In this document: positions 49,707-58,337 of the stretch, in pieces
How the letters are laid out: each line of letters starts with the position of its first letter
How positions within the stretch are numbered: the stretch's first letter is position 1
NCBI RefSeq assembly: GCF_002160755.1
Contig: NZ_NFLE01000023.1
Coordinates: 1-64,000, forward strand
Direction: 5' to 3'
DNA: 64,000 bases
Source of the DNA: Lachnoclostridium sp. An14
Lineage (GTDB): Bacteria; Bacillota; Clostridia; Lachnospirales; Lachnospiraceae
Notes under the pieces: generated by a model
What the model was told of the DNA's origin: nothing
Database searches by the model: none
The model's input: the letters and a program-made list of their open reading frames with translations, nothing else
Translations under genes and position numbers: made by a program

Positions 49707-50729
49707 ATGGAACAGTTTGAGAAAAACGGACGGGCCGCGGCTGCCGGAGGGGGAACCGGAGCGGCGGATTCCAGCGGATTAAAGAGGCAAAAACAGACGG
49801 AGCGCAAGGCCTGCGCCGCCGCTCTCTGCGGCAACGCCATTTTCGGTTTCAGCTTTCTGGCGTCCAAGATCGCCATGGACGCGGCGGAGCCGCTGGTGCT
49901 TTTGGCGGCCCGGTTCCTGTTTTCCCTGGTGTTTATGACGGCCCTGGTGGCGGTGGGAGCGGTAAAGCTGCGGCTAAAAGGCAAGCGGCCCGCCAGGCTC
50001 CTGCCTCTTGGCATCTTGCAGCCGGTGATCTATTTCCTCTGCGAGAGCTACGGCATCAAGTTTACCAATTCCTCCTTCGCCGGGACCATGATCGCCCTTA
50101 TTCCTCTGGCCACCCTGTTTCTGGGGATTTTCCTCCTGGGGGAAAAATGCGGCCTGCGCCAGGTGGGCTGGGCCGTCTGCTCCTTCATAGGCGTGGCGGT
50201 GATTTCCCTTTCCGGCAGCGAGGCGGGAGTGGTGTCCGCCAAGGGAATCCTGCTCTTAATCGGGGCGGTGTTTGCCAGCTCCCTGTTTATGGTGTGCAGC
50301 CGGAAACTGTCGGAGGAGTTTACGGCCTTTGAGCGGACGTACGTGATGTTTCTGGTGGGCGGGGCCTTCTTCACCGTGGCCGCAGCCGCCCAGCTACGGT
50401 TTGACGGGGCGGCCATCGCGGCGGAGATTGTCCGCTGCGGGCGGGCCGATTTTCTGCTGGCGGTGATCTATTTATCCCTGATCTCGTCGGTGGCCGCCTT
50501 CATGCTCATCAACTACAGCGCTGGTAAAATCGAGGCCAGGCGCTCTGCCTCCTTTGCCAGCATTTCCACCGTGGTGTCCATTGCCGCCGGGGTGCTGGTG
50601 TCAGGAGAGCCGTTCGGGCTGGCGCAGCTTTTGGGCTCCGCCCTCATTCTTCTCGGAGTGTACCGCTTAAACGCCGGAGACGAGAGGGCAGAGGAGGTGG
50701 AGAGCCCGTCCCATCAAAGTCTTGCATGA
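49707..50729 (+). CDS. EamA/DMT family exporter
   Basis: A 340-aa membrane protein with ten helices in two EamA repeats (CAAALCGNAIFGFSFLASKIA; SAKGILLLIGAVFASSLFM). Such proteins export metabolites or amino acids. ATG 49707 is preferred with GGGGAGG upstream; an in-frame GTG at 49683 is possible. The N-terminal 30 residues are Gly/Ala-rich and hydrophilic. A MarR regulator with its own promoter follows. Confidence 0.88.
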   Translation: MEQFEKNGRAAAAGGGTGAADSSGLKRQKQTERKACAAALCGNAIFGFSFLASKIAMDAAEPLVLLAARFLFSLVFMTALVAVGAVKLRLKGKRPARLLPLGILQPVIYFLCESYGIKFTNSSFAGTMIALIPLATLFLGIFLLGEKCGLRQVGWAVCSFIGVAVISLSGSEAGVVSAKGILLLIGAVFASSLFMVCSRKLSEEFTAFERTYVMFLVGGAFFTVAAAAQLRFDGAAIAAEIVRCGRADFLLAVIYLSLISSVAAFMLINYSAGKIEARRSASFASISTVVSIAAGVLVSGEPFGLAQLLGSALILLGVYRLNAGDERAEEVESPSHQSLA

Positions 50730-50749
50730 GCCGCATGACCATGATATAA
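50721..50749 (+). promoter_or_regulatory. Promoter of the MarR gene
   Basis: TTGCAT (50721-50726), 17 bp, TATAAT (50744-50749), overlapping the exporter stop. Confidence 0.6.
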
Positions 50750-50794
50750 TGGGAATAATTGGCATCTGCCCAATAGATCCGGAGGGAAATAAAT

Positions 50795-51307
50795 ATGGAA
50801 AATGAACAGCGTTATCAATTATTTATGGAACTGATTGATGAATTCGACCGGGGGTGCGATCTGACAGAGGAGTATGATTCCCTCCTTCACAACTACAATG
50901 GGATCATCCTGTTTCAGGCAGAGTCCCAGATGATCAAGATGATCGGAAACCATCCGGGGATCACCGCGTCAGAAATCTCCAAATCCTTCGGAAAGACAGG
51001 CAGCGCCTCCTCACAGCTCATCCGTAAGCTGAAGGAAAAGGGCTGGGTGCGCCAGGAGCGAAACGAGGTGAACAACCGGCTCTACAACCTGTACCTCACC
51101 GATGAGGGGAACGCCATCTACGAAAACCACCGCCAGTTTGAGGAGCGGTGCTACCAGCGGACCTTTCACAGCCTGGACGGGTTTTCGGCGGAGGAGATCA
51201 GAACCTACATCGCCATCCAGCAGAAGATCAACTCCACCTTCGCCATGGATGTGGAGGAAAGCCGGATGTTAGGCACCAAGAGGCGTCCGGGAGAAGGGCT
51301 GGACTGA
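50795..51307 (+). CDS. MarR family transcriptional regulator
   Basis: A 170-aa dimeric winged-helix regulator. DNA-binding part: MIGNHPGITASEISKSFGKT, SASSQLIRKLKEKGWVRQER, with the wing NEVNNRLYNLYLTDEG. Flanking helices make the dimer. GGAGGG precedes the ATG. It may control the EamA exporter upstream, a common pairing, but no operator is obvious. Confidence 0.9.
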   Translation: MENEQRYQLFMELIDEFDRGCDLTEEYDSLLHNYNGIILFQAESQMIKMIGNHPGITASEISKSFGKTGSASSQLIRKLKEKGWVRQERNEVNNRLYNLYLTDEGNAIYENHRQFEERCYQRTFHSLDGFSAEEIRTYIAIQQKINSTFAMDVEESRMLGTKRRPGEGLD

Positions 51308-51386
51308 CCGGCACTGGAACCGGAGGGGAAACACCCGGATTCGGGAAACGAATCAAAGAGAAAATAGAATACAGAGACAGCGCGGC

Positions 51387-51440
51387 AAGGCCGCAGGCTA
51401 TTTTTCGGGAAGGAACCCGAAGATGACCTGCGGCCTTTCT
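51387..51440 (+). terminator. Terminator after marR
   Basis: AAGGCCGCAGG (51387-51397) and CCTGCGGCCTT (51427-51437) form an 11-bp stem with a long loop. Confidence 0.65.
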
Positions 51441-51468
51441 ACTTGTGTCACAGGAAACTGCGTTCCCT

Positions 51469-51573
51469 ATGACACAAAAGCCTCCGGCGGGAGGCGCACT
51501 TCGCGCAGAGGAATATGGCTGCTGACGCAGCCGCGCTCCGGCGCGGGTGTGCGCTGTTGCGCACACTTTTTTT
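51469..51573 (+). repeat. Hairpin repeat unit 1
   Basis: A GC-rich intergenic repeat opening ATGACACAAAAG and ending in a perfect hairpin GTGTGCGC-TGTT-GCGCACAC plus T7. Unit 2 follows 127 bp on. The whole interval 51441-51900 has no convincing gene; ORFs across it are by-products of the repeat. Confidence 0.7.
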
Positions 51574-51595
51574 ACCAGAGAAAACGGCGTCCCCC

Positions 51596-51696
51596 ATGAC
51601 ACAAAAGTTCCGGCGGAAGGCGCATTCCGGGCAAAGAAAAATGACTGCTGGCGCGGCTGCGCTCCGGCACAGGTGTGCGCTGCTGCTCACACTTTT
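51596..51696 (+). repeat. Hairpin repeat unit 2
   Basis: A diverged copy of unit 1, with the same opening (ATGACACAAAAG), the same central TGCGCTCCGGC and a weakened terminal hairpin (GTGTGCGC-TGCTG-CTCACAC). It looks like a dispersed repeat family of the genome or an acquired duplication. Confidence 0.7.
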
Positions 51697-51940
51697 AAAT
51701 CAAAAAGGATCTTCTCCATGGAACCCCTCTGGGAATCCCTCTGGAAAGGCAGAGCCAAAACAGCCTGCAAACCTCTGAAACGGAAAACAACCATCTTCCC
51801 ATCCCTTCAGCCACCCTGGAAAAAACCCCTGATTGTCAACTTTTTTGGCCTCTCAAAAAGATAATGAGGATAATTTGCCTAAAAAGCAGGAGAAAAAATG
51901 TCATTACTATACAAAAATGACGTAAAACCACGGTTTTTCC

Positions 51941-51969
51941 TTGACAGGCAAACGAGTATGTTATATAAT
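51941..51969 (+). promoter_or_regulatory. Strong promoter of the M20 amidohydrolase operon
   Basis: TTGACA (51941-51946), 17 bp, TATAAT (51964-51969): both hexamers perfect. It lies 76 bp before the start, leaving an AT-rich leader. Confidence 0.75.
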
Positions 51970-52044
51970 TCAGATATTAAATTAATAAGTTACTTAACTA
52001 TCAAGGAAGTTAATTATATGCCGGAGAGCAGAAAGGAGAGGAAT

Positions 52045-53211
52045 ATGGCAGATTTAGGAAAGTTATTTCAGGAGGCGGAGCCATATATCATTGAGATGCG
52101 CAGATGGTTTCACCAGCACCCGGAGGTTTCCTTAAAAGAGGAGAAGACCTCGGAGAAGATCAAGGAGGAGCTGGCGGCCATGGGCATTCCCTATGAGGAG
52201 CTGAAACCCAGCTACGGAGTGGTGGCCACCATCCAGGGAAAGGACAGCGGAAAGGTGATCGGGGCCAGAGCCGACATCGACGCCCTTCCCGTGACGGAGG
52301 ACACCGGACTGGAGTTTTCCTCCTGCAACGTGGGAGAGATGCACGCCTGCGGCCACGATGCCCACATCGCCATGCTGCTGGGGGTGGCAAAGGTGATGAA
52401 CCAGATCAAGGACGAGTTAAACGGCACCGTGAAACTGGTATTCCAGGCGGCGGAGGAGATCGGCCTGGGATACAAAGAGGTTCTGGATTATTTCCATGAG
52501 AAGGGCGGTGTGGACCGGATGATCGGCCTCCACATCTGGAGCACCCTTCCCCAGGGAGAGATGCTGCTGATTCCCGGTTCCGTGTTTGCCGGCGGCACCG
52601 GTTTCAAATGTAAGGTGAACGGCCAGGGCGGCCACGGCGCCAGACCAGATCTGGTAAAAGATCCTGTCAAGGCAGCCTGCGACCTGGTATTAAAGCTGGC
52701 GGCCATCCCGTCCAACTTCTACGACGTGCTGGATCACTCCGTAGTGTCCGTGGGACAGATCCACGCCGGCACTCAGGGAAATATTTTCCCCTCCTATGCG
52801 GAGGTTGACGGAACCACCCGGTTTTACAAGGACGGCGGCGAGCAGGCCATCAAGGCGATTATGAGACAGATCGCCGACGGCGTGGGAGCCACCTATGGAG
52901 TGGATATTGAGGTTACCCACCGCGGGGAGATCCCGCCGGTTTACAACACGCCGGACTACATTCCCCGCGCCAGAGAGCTGGCGGCAGAGGTAGAGGGCCT
53001 GACGGTTTCCTCCCAGACCGATCCCATCTGCGCCGGGGATAATTTCGGCATGATCCTGAGAGAGTATCCCGGTTTCTACGGAGTGCTGGGCGCTGGAAAG
53101 ACGGACGAGTACAACTATCCCCAGCACCACGCCAAGTTTGACATCCAGGAGACGGAATTCCGCAAGGGGGCGGAGTTCATGGGACGCTACATCGCCGATT
53201 ATCTGAAATAA
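52045..53211 (+). CDS. M20 family amidohydrolase/peptidase
   Basis: A 388-aa dinuclear metal hydrolase that removes N-acyl groups from amino acids or cleaves dipeptides. Metal/catalytic parts: RRWFHQHPEVSLKE, GARADIDALPV, HACGHDAHIAMLLG, FQAAEEIGLG with the base Glu, and HHAKFDIQE near the end. ATG 52045 follows AAAGGAGAGG. Encoded with a YfcC transporter and, on the other strand, a carbamate kinase resembling YqeA; this recalls the E. coli yge/yqe purine/amino-acid degradation set. Confidence 0.9.
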   Translation: MADLGKLFQEAEPYIIEMRRWFHQHPEVSLKEEKTSEKIKEELAAMGIPYEELKPSYGVVATIQGKDSGKVIGARADIDALPVTEDTGLEFSSCNVGEMHACGHDAHIAMLLGVAKVMNQIKDELNGTVKLVFQAAEEIGLGYKEVLDYFHEKGGVDRMIGLHIWSTLPQGEMLLIPGSVFAGGTGFKCKVNGQGGHGARPDLVKDPVKAACDLVLKLAAIPSNFYDVLDHSVVSVGQIHAGTQGNIFPSYAEVDGTTRFYKDGGEQAIKAIMRQIADGVGATYGVDIEVTHRGEIPPVYNTPDYIPRARELAAEVEGLTVSSQTDPICAGDNFGMILREYPGFYGVLGAGKTDEYNYPQHHAKFDIQETEFRKGAEFMGRYIADYLK

Positions 53212-53287
53212 GAACAGACGGAAACCATCCGCCGCCTTAAATGGCGGCGGCCGGAAATAAAATGTTTAAAAAGAAATGGAGGGTACT

Positions 53288-54712
53288 ATGGGTAAGAACA
53301 CAACAGAGGCAAAGAAAAAGGGGTTTAAGATGCCTCACTTATTCTGGATCATGATCGGGCTGTTGCTCATCGCCAGCATCCTGACCTACATCGTCCCGGC
53401 AGGAGAGTTCGCCGTGGATGAGAGCGGAAAGATTTTGGGAGATCAGTTCTCCTACTTAGGCCATCAGACGCCGGTCAGCCCGGTGCAGATGATCATGAAG
53501 ATTCTGGACGGCATGGACGGCTCCAGCAGCGTGATCTGGACCGTGCTCTGTTCCGGAGCCATGACCGCCGTGGTAATGGCCACAGGAGCCATCGACGACC
53601 TGTTAAACTGGGCTATCTACAAGCTGAAGGACAAAAATGAGAACATCCTCATTTCCATCCTGTTCATCCTGATGGTATACTTAGGCGGCTTTGGCGGCAC
53701 CGACGCCCTGATCGCCGTGGTTCCCATCGGCGTGATCTTCTGTAAGAAGATGAAACTGGATCCCATCTGTGCCATGGGCGTAACCACTTACGCCACGCTG
53801 ATCGGATTCGGCACCGGCCCCACCAAGCAGAACGTGACCCAGATGATGATGGGCGTTCCGGTGTACGGCGCCTTCGTGACCATGTTCATCAGCATGAACA
53901 TCTTCATGATCATCGGCCTGTTTTTCCTGTTAAAGTATAAGAGCAAGATCCGCAAGGATCCCACCAAGTCCCCCATGTACAGCGAGGGCTGGAACCCGGC
54001 AGCCATGACGGTGAGCGCCGAGGATGAGGCAAAGCTGGGCGGTAAGGTGACCCTTTCCATGAGAACCATCCTGATCATCCTTCTGTTCTTAGGACAGTAC
54101 GCAGTGATCGTGGCTTACCCCTACTTAGGCGGCGATTCCTCTCAGCTTTTGGATCTGATGGTAGGCCTGGCTCTGGTGGTTGCTATCGTATGCGCGTTTA
54201 TCGGCGGATTCTCCTTTGACCGCATCGGAGACGAGTGGACAAAGGGACTGCAGGGACTGGTATTCGTAGGTTTCGTCATCGGCCTGGCCCGGGTGATGAG
54301 CCTGGTGATGACCGACGGACACATCATCCACACCATGGTGTATGTGCTCACCAGACCGCTGATGGATCTGCCCCGCTCCGTTGCCAGCATCGGAATGACG
54401 GCGATCATCTCCGTAGTAAACTTAATCATCCCCTCTGCCACCTCCAAGGCGGCCATCCTGGTTCCGATTCTGCAGCCTATCGCTCAGACTCTGAACATGG
54501 ATCCGAACCTGGCAGTGCAGGCATTCCAGTACGGCGACGGCTTTACCAACCTGTTCTCCCCGTTCCTGGGCTGGACCGTTGGCTCCTGCGTCATGGCAGG
54601 CGTGCCCTTCCCGAAGTGGTTCAAATGGATCCTTCCGAAGGTGCTGTGCTTTATCGCCCTGGGCTTTGTGATCATGTTCATCCTCACAGAGTCCGGCTGG
54701 ACCGCATTCTAA
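53288..54712 (+). CDS. YfcC family transporter
   Basis: A 474-aa membrane protein with about twelve helices. YfcC/DcuC-like blocks: FWIMIGLLLIASILTYIVPAGEF, LGGFGGTDALIAVVPIG, IGFGTGPTKQNVTQMM and LIIPSATSKAAILVPILQP. It likely imports the peptide or acyl-amino acid cut by the upstream amidohydrolase, or exchanges amino acids. ATG 53288 follows GGAGGG; the frame is open to 53276. Codon use is strongly biased, suggesting good expression. Confidence 0.88.
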   Translation: MGKNTTEAKKKGFKMPHLFWIMIGLLLIASILTYIVPAGEFAVDESGKILGDQFSYLGHQTPVSPVQMIMKILDGMDGSSSVIWTVLCSGAMTAVVMATGAIDDLLNWAIYKLKDKNENILISILFILMVYLGGFGGTDALIAVVPIGVIFCKKMKLDPICAMGVTTYATLIGFGTGPTKQNVTQMMMGVPVYGAFVTMFISMNIFMIIGLFFLLKYKSKIRKDPTKSPMYSEGWNPAAMTVSAEDEAKLGGKVTLSMRTILIILLFLGQYAVIVAYPYLGGDSSQLLDLMVGLALVVAIVCAFIGGFSFDRIGDEWTKGLQGLVFVGFVIGLARVMSLVMTDGHIIHTMVYVLTRPLMDLPRSVASIGMTAIISVVNLIIPSATSKAAILVPILQPIAQTLNMDPNLAVQAFQYGDGFTNLFSPFLGWTVGSCVMAGVPFPKWFKWILPKVLCFIALGFVIMFILTESGWTAF

Positions 54713-54750
54713 TATGAAGACATCTTCCTAAAACATTCCTTAATAAAATG

Positions 54751-54803
54751 GCCGTCCCCCGGCGGCGCCAGTATCGTGGCGCTGCCGGGGGACGGCTCTG
54801 TTT
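54751..54803 (+). terminator. Bidirectional terminator between yfcC and carbamate kinase
   Basis: GCCGTCCCCCGGC (54751-54763) and GCCGGGGGACGGC (54784-54796) make a 13-bp stem with extra inner pairing. The T-tract is weak. Confidence 0.65.
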
Positions 54804-54842
54804 ATGGTAGAAACATGGATAGAAATTGTCAGAAGAAACTTC

Positions 54843-55781
54843 TTACTGCTGGCGGATAGTCGTTCCGGCCCGTCCTGCCAGGGCCTCCTTTGCCAGGGCC
54901 TGGGTGGTGATGATGGCGGTCCGTCCTTTTCCGGCTTCGATAAAGTCCACGGCTGCCTGGATCTTGGGGGCCATATTGGAGGCGCCGAACTGGCCTTCTG
55001 CCAGGTAGGCCTTCGCCTCTGCCACGGTCATGGCGCTTAAAGGTTTCTCCTCCGCCTTTCCATAATTTAAGGAAACGCAGTCCACATCCGTGAGGATCAT
55101 CAGCACGTCCGCATCCACTTCCTTTGCCAGCAGTCCGCTGACCATATCCTTCTCAATGATGGCGCTGGCGCCCTTTAAGGAGTGGCCCTGCTCCATCACC
55201 GGGATGCCGCCGCCACCGCAGGCGATCACCAGCTGATCCGCGTCCAGAAGGGTCTTGATGGCGTCGATTTCCACGATGGCCACCGGTTTCGGCGCGGCCA
55301 CCATGCGCTGGAATCCCTTTCCAGGCACCTCCGTCACGTAGTTGCCCTTCGCCTCCTCCGCGGCGGCCTCCTCCGCGGTCATAATGCGGCCCACCTTCTT
55401 TACAGGGGTGTAGGAGGACTCATCGTAGGGATCCACGGTCACCTGGGTAAGGACGGTGGAAACCGGCTTGAATATCCCTCTCTTGATTAACTCCGTGCGG
55501 ATGCCGTTCTGCAGGTCGTAGCCGATGTAGCCCTGGCTCATGGCGGAGCAGACGGACATGGGAGCGGGAGTGTAGCCCTCGTGCTGCCGTCCGAATTCAT
55601 TCATGGCGGTATGGATCATGGAGAGCTGGGGGGCGTTGCTGTGAACCACGGCCACCTGCCAGCTGTCCTGGATGAAATCTCCGATGGTTTTGGCTGTCCT
55701 GGCCACCGCCTCCTTCTGCTCCGGGAGATTCGTCCCCAGGGCGTCGTGGCCGAGGGCCATCACAAGTCTTTTCTTTGCCAT
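54843..55781 (-). CDS. Carbamate kinase-like protein (YqeA-like)
   Basis: A 312-aa amino-acid-kinase fold enzyme, expected to make ATP from carbamoyl phosphate. Blocks: VVHSNAPQLS, VDPYDESSYTPVKKVGR, VIACGGGGIPV, IEKDMVSGLLAKEV, LMILTDVDCVSLNYG and FGASNMAPKI. The N-terminal loop reads ALGHDALGTNLPEQ instead of the usual GGNA, as in YqeA-type paralogues. Start ATG 55781 is the family start; the longer frame to 55856 is ignored. Convergent with yfcC, it fits energy recovery from amino-acid or purine breakdown. Confidence 0.9.
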   Translation of the reverse strand: MAKKRLVMALGHDALGTNLPEQKEAVARTAKTIGDFIQDSWQVAVVHSNAPQLSMIHTAMNEFGRQHEGYTPAPMSVCSAMSQGYIGYDLQNGIRTELIKRGIFKPVSTVLTQVTVDPYDESSYTPVKKVGRIMTAEEAAAEEAKGNYVTEVPGKGFQRMVAAPKPVAIVEIDAIKTLLDADQLVIACGGGGIPVMEQGHSLKGASAIIEKDMVSGLLAKEVDADVLMILTDVDCVSLNYGKAEEKPLSAMTVAEAKAYLAEGQFGASNMAPKIQAAVDFIEAGKGRTAIITTQALAKEALAGRAGTTIRQQ

Positions 55782-55903
55782 ATAAATACCTCTTTCCTTG
55801 GTTTTTCTGAAGGTCTCTATACGGTCAATTATAGTGGCAGGGGGGAAAAAAAGCAAGAAATAAGTTGGAAAAGGAAGACCTCCTGTGGTATGATATACGT
55901 GCT

Positions 55904-56707
55904 ATGGAGAAAATAAGAATATATGCCAGAGAAATCTGGCAGATCGTCAATCCGCTGCTCATCTTTTTTGGGGTGACGGCCGCGGTGGTGAGCGGGTTCG
56001 GCATTTTGTGGATGATGTTCGGGAGCCGTCTGGGCTTTCTGTACAGCCATCTGGAGGATGTAAACCTGCTCCTATCTTCAGCGGCGGCCCTGTGGGCGGC
56101 GTGGATCCTGTGGAAGATCGACGGGAGAGAGCAGGTCTGGTACGGAGAGCTGCGCCGGAAACTGCCTGGCAGGGCTGTTTTTCCCTGTGTCGGGGCGGCG
56201 GTGGGAGCCAGCATGGCGGGAAACTGCCTGCTGTCCCTTCTGCGGGTGACGGAGCTTTCCGGAACGGGACAGGTGGAGACGGCCCTGCGCCTTGGGAGCC
56301 CGGCGGTGGTGGTGTTTTCCACCTGCCTGGCGGCGCCTCTGGCGGAGGAGATGGTGTTTCGCGCCCTGATTTACCGGAGGCTTCGCCGGAAAACGGGGCC
56401 GGCGGCGTCCATCGCCATTTCCGCCCTTCTGTTTGCCCTCTACCACGGAAATCTGTCTCAGGGCCTCTACGCCCTGTTTGTGGGAGCCGTTCTGGCCGTG
56501 CTTATGGAAATGTATGGAACGGTGACGGCCCCCCTTTTGGCCCACGTGGCGGCCAACGGGCTTTCCGTCCTTCTCACATGGGCGGGAGCGGGGGAATTCC
56601 TCTCCGGAGGAATGGTCCGCCGTGGAGCGGCGGTGGTTATATTTGGAGGACTTCTGTGCGTCAGCCTGCGTCAGGCTGCAAGGGACGCCAGGAGCAGCAA
56701 GAATTGA
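55904..56707 (+). CDS. CPBP family intramembrane metalloprotease
   Basis: A 267-aa membrane protein with about seven helices. Abi/CPBP motifs: LAEEMVFRALIYRRLRR (EExxxR) and, further on, ALYHGN and LAHVAANG with the metal-binding His residues. Family members cleave prenylated or membrane proteins, or act in bacteriocin immunity. No clear ribosome site precedes ATG 55904; a TATGAT just upstream suggests a very short or leaderless transcript. The glycosyltransferase follows 13 bp after. Confidence 0.85.
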   Translation: MEKIRIYAREIWQIVNPLLIFFGVTAAVVSGFGILWMMFGSRLGFLYSHLEDVNLLLSSAAALWAAWILWKIDGREQVWYGELRRKLPGRAVFPCVGAAVGASMAGNCLLSLLRVTELSGTGQVETALRLGSPAVVVFSTCLAAPLAEEMVFRALIYRRLRRKTGPAASIAISALLFALYHGNLSQGLYALFVGAVLAVLMEMYGTVTAPLLAHVAANGLSVLLTWAGAGEFLSGGMVRRGAAVVIFGGLLCVSLRQAARDARSSKN

Positions 56708-56720
56708 AGGAGGTACGGAT

Positions 56721-57740
56721 ATGAAACTGTTATCGGTAGCGATTCCCTGCTATAATTCAGAGAATTATATGCGCCACTGCATCGAAAGCCTTCTCCCCGG
56801 CGGGGACGAGGTGGAGATCCTGATCGTGGACGACGGCTCCACGAAGGATAAGACAGGGGAAATCGCTGACGAGTACGAGAAAAAATACCCCGGCATCTGC
56901 CGGGCTATCCACCAGGAAAACGGCGGCCACGGAGAGGCGGTAAACGCCGGCCTGCGAAACGCCACAGGCATCTATTTCAAGGTGGTGGACAGCGACGACT
57001 GGGTCAACGAGGAGGCCTATATGGAAGTGCTCTCCACCCTGCGGGACTTCGTAAAGGGGGAGGAGACGCTGGACCTTCTCATCAGCAATTTCGTCTATGA
57101 GAAACAGGGGGCCCGCCGCAAGAAGGTGATGAATTACCGCACGGCCCTTCCGGTCCGCCAGCTCATCACCTGGAATGAGGTCAAGCATTTTATGCTGGGC
57201 CAGTATATCCTCATGCACTCTGTCATTTACCGCACGGAGCTTTTAAAGGAGTGCGGCCTGGAGCTGCCCAAGCACACCTTTTACGTGGACAATATTTTCG
57301 TGTACCAGCCGCTGCCCTACGTAAAGACCCTGTATTACCTGGATGTGAATTTCTACCGGTATTTCATCGGACGGGACGACCAGTCTGTCAATGAGAAGGT
57401 GATGATCGGCCGCATCGACCAGCAGTTTCTGGTGACAAAGCTGATGCTGGGCTACCACGACGTGATGAAACTTCCCAGCCGCCGCCTGCGCAGCTATATG
57501 ATCAAATATCTGGAAATTATGATGACGGTCTGTTCCATCCTGGCCATCCGCTCGGAGGATCCGGCAAATATGGAAAAGAAGAAAGAGCTGTGGCAGTACG
57601 TGAAACAGAAAAATTTCCCCCTGTACCTGCGCCTGCGCTGGGGCTTTTTAGGCCAGGGCACCAATCTGCCCGGCAAGAGCGGAAGAAAGGTCTCCTCCGC
57701 CGGCTATAAAATCGCCCAGAAATTCTTCGGGTTCAATTAA
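56721..57740 (+). CDS. Family 2 glycosyltransferase
   Basis: A 339-aa cytosolic or membrane-associated enzyme. GT-A fold: SVAIPCYNSENYMRHCIESLL, ILIVDDGSTKDKT, HQENGGHGEAVNAGL and the DxD motif VVDSDDWVN. The C-terminal part (residues 150-339) is helical and basic. It transfers a sugar, probably to a surface glycan or lipid. Start follows GAAGGAGG. It probably forms a two-gene operon with the CPBP protease. Confidence 0.88.
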   Translation: MKLLSVAIPCYNSENYMRHCIESLLPGGDEVEILIVDDGSTKDKTGEIADEYEKKYPGICRAIHQENGGHGEAVNAGLRNATGIYFKVVDSDDWVNEEAYMEVLSTLRDFVKGEETLDLLISNFVYEKQGARRKKVMNYRTALPVRQLITWNEVKHFMLGQYILMHSVIYRTELLKECGLELPKHTFYVDNIFVYQPLPYVKTLYYLDVNFYRYFIGRDDQSVNEKVMIGRIDQQFLVTKLMLGYHDVMKLPSRRLRSYMIKYLEIMMTVCSILAIRSEDPANMEKKKELWQYVKQKNFPLYLRLRWGFLGQGTNLPGKSGRKVSSAGYKIAQKFFGFN

Positions 57741-57816
57741 CTGGAAAAATGTGGACAAAAAGACGAAGGAAGGCGAATTTTCCGTTAAAGTCTTGTGGAG
57801 AATCTGCAAGTCCCCG

Positions 57817-57845
57817 TTGACGAAATCGACGATTGCTAGTAAAAT
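57817..57845 (+). promoter_or_regulatory. Promoter of the HPr gene
   Basis: TTGACG (57817-57822), 17 bp, TAAAAT (57840-57845), about 85 bp before the HPr start. Confidence 0.6.
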
Positions 57846-57930
57846 AGCATATAGGATTGACGAGGACAAAATCCTGAAAAAGGCTCGGCAAACGCAAAGC
57901 CGGGGAGGAATTAAGAAGGAGGATAACATC

Positions 57931-58188
57931 ATGAAGGAATTCAAGTATACGCTGACAGATCCGGAGGGAATCCACGCTCGTCCGGCAGGAGAGCTGGTGA
58001 AGAAGGCAAAGGAGTTTGAGTCTGCAATCACCATTACCAAGGATGGCAAGTCAGCGGACGCTAAGAGAATCTTCGCACTCATGGGCCTGGCTGCAAAGCA
58101 GGGACAGGAAGTAGTGGTATCCGCAGAGGGCGCGGATGAGGATGCTGCCATTGAGGCAATGTCCGAGTTCATGAAGGCGAACTTATAA
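57931..58188 (+). CDS. ptsH: HPr phosphocarrier protein lacking Ser46
   Basis: An 85-aa phosphocarrier of the sugar phosphotransferase system. His15 lies in GIHARPAG and takes phosphate from enzyme I. The regulatory Ser46 of Gram-positive HPr is replaced by Arg46 (SADAKRIFALMGL), so HPr-kinase control of catabolite repression cannot act on this protein in the standard way. ATG 57931 follows GAAGGAGG. Enzyme I is encoded just downstream, but a terminator separates the two. Confidence 0.93.
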   Translation: MKEFKYTLTDPEGIHARPAGELVKKAKEFESAITITKDGKSADAKRIFALMGLAAKQGQEVVVSAEGADEDAAIEAMSEFMKANL

Positions 58189-58229
58189 TCATACCTGCGC
58201 CGTAATCCGCGCAATAAATGAGACGACGC

Positions 58230-58273
58230 GAGGAGAGCTGCTGAAGTAGGGATTTGGGAGCTCTCCTCTTTTT
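58230..58273 (+). terminator. Intrinsic terminator between ptsH and ptsI
   Basis: GAGGAGAGCT (58230-58239) and AGCTCTCCTC (58259-58268) with T5. ptsH can thus be transcribed in excess of ptsI. Confidence 0.8.
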
Positions 58274-58337
58274 GTTTTATGGAGAGTACGCTGCCGGCGC
58301 GCCGGCGGCCAAGTCAGTAAGGAGGTCGGATAAAACC

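Noticed and set aside
51228-51864. Overlapping ORFs rich in Arg/Ala/Cys around the hairpin repeats
   Set aside because: They follow the repeat rather than a gene, lack ribosome sites and occur in several frames; treated as repeat artefacts.
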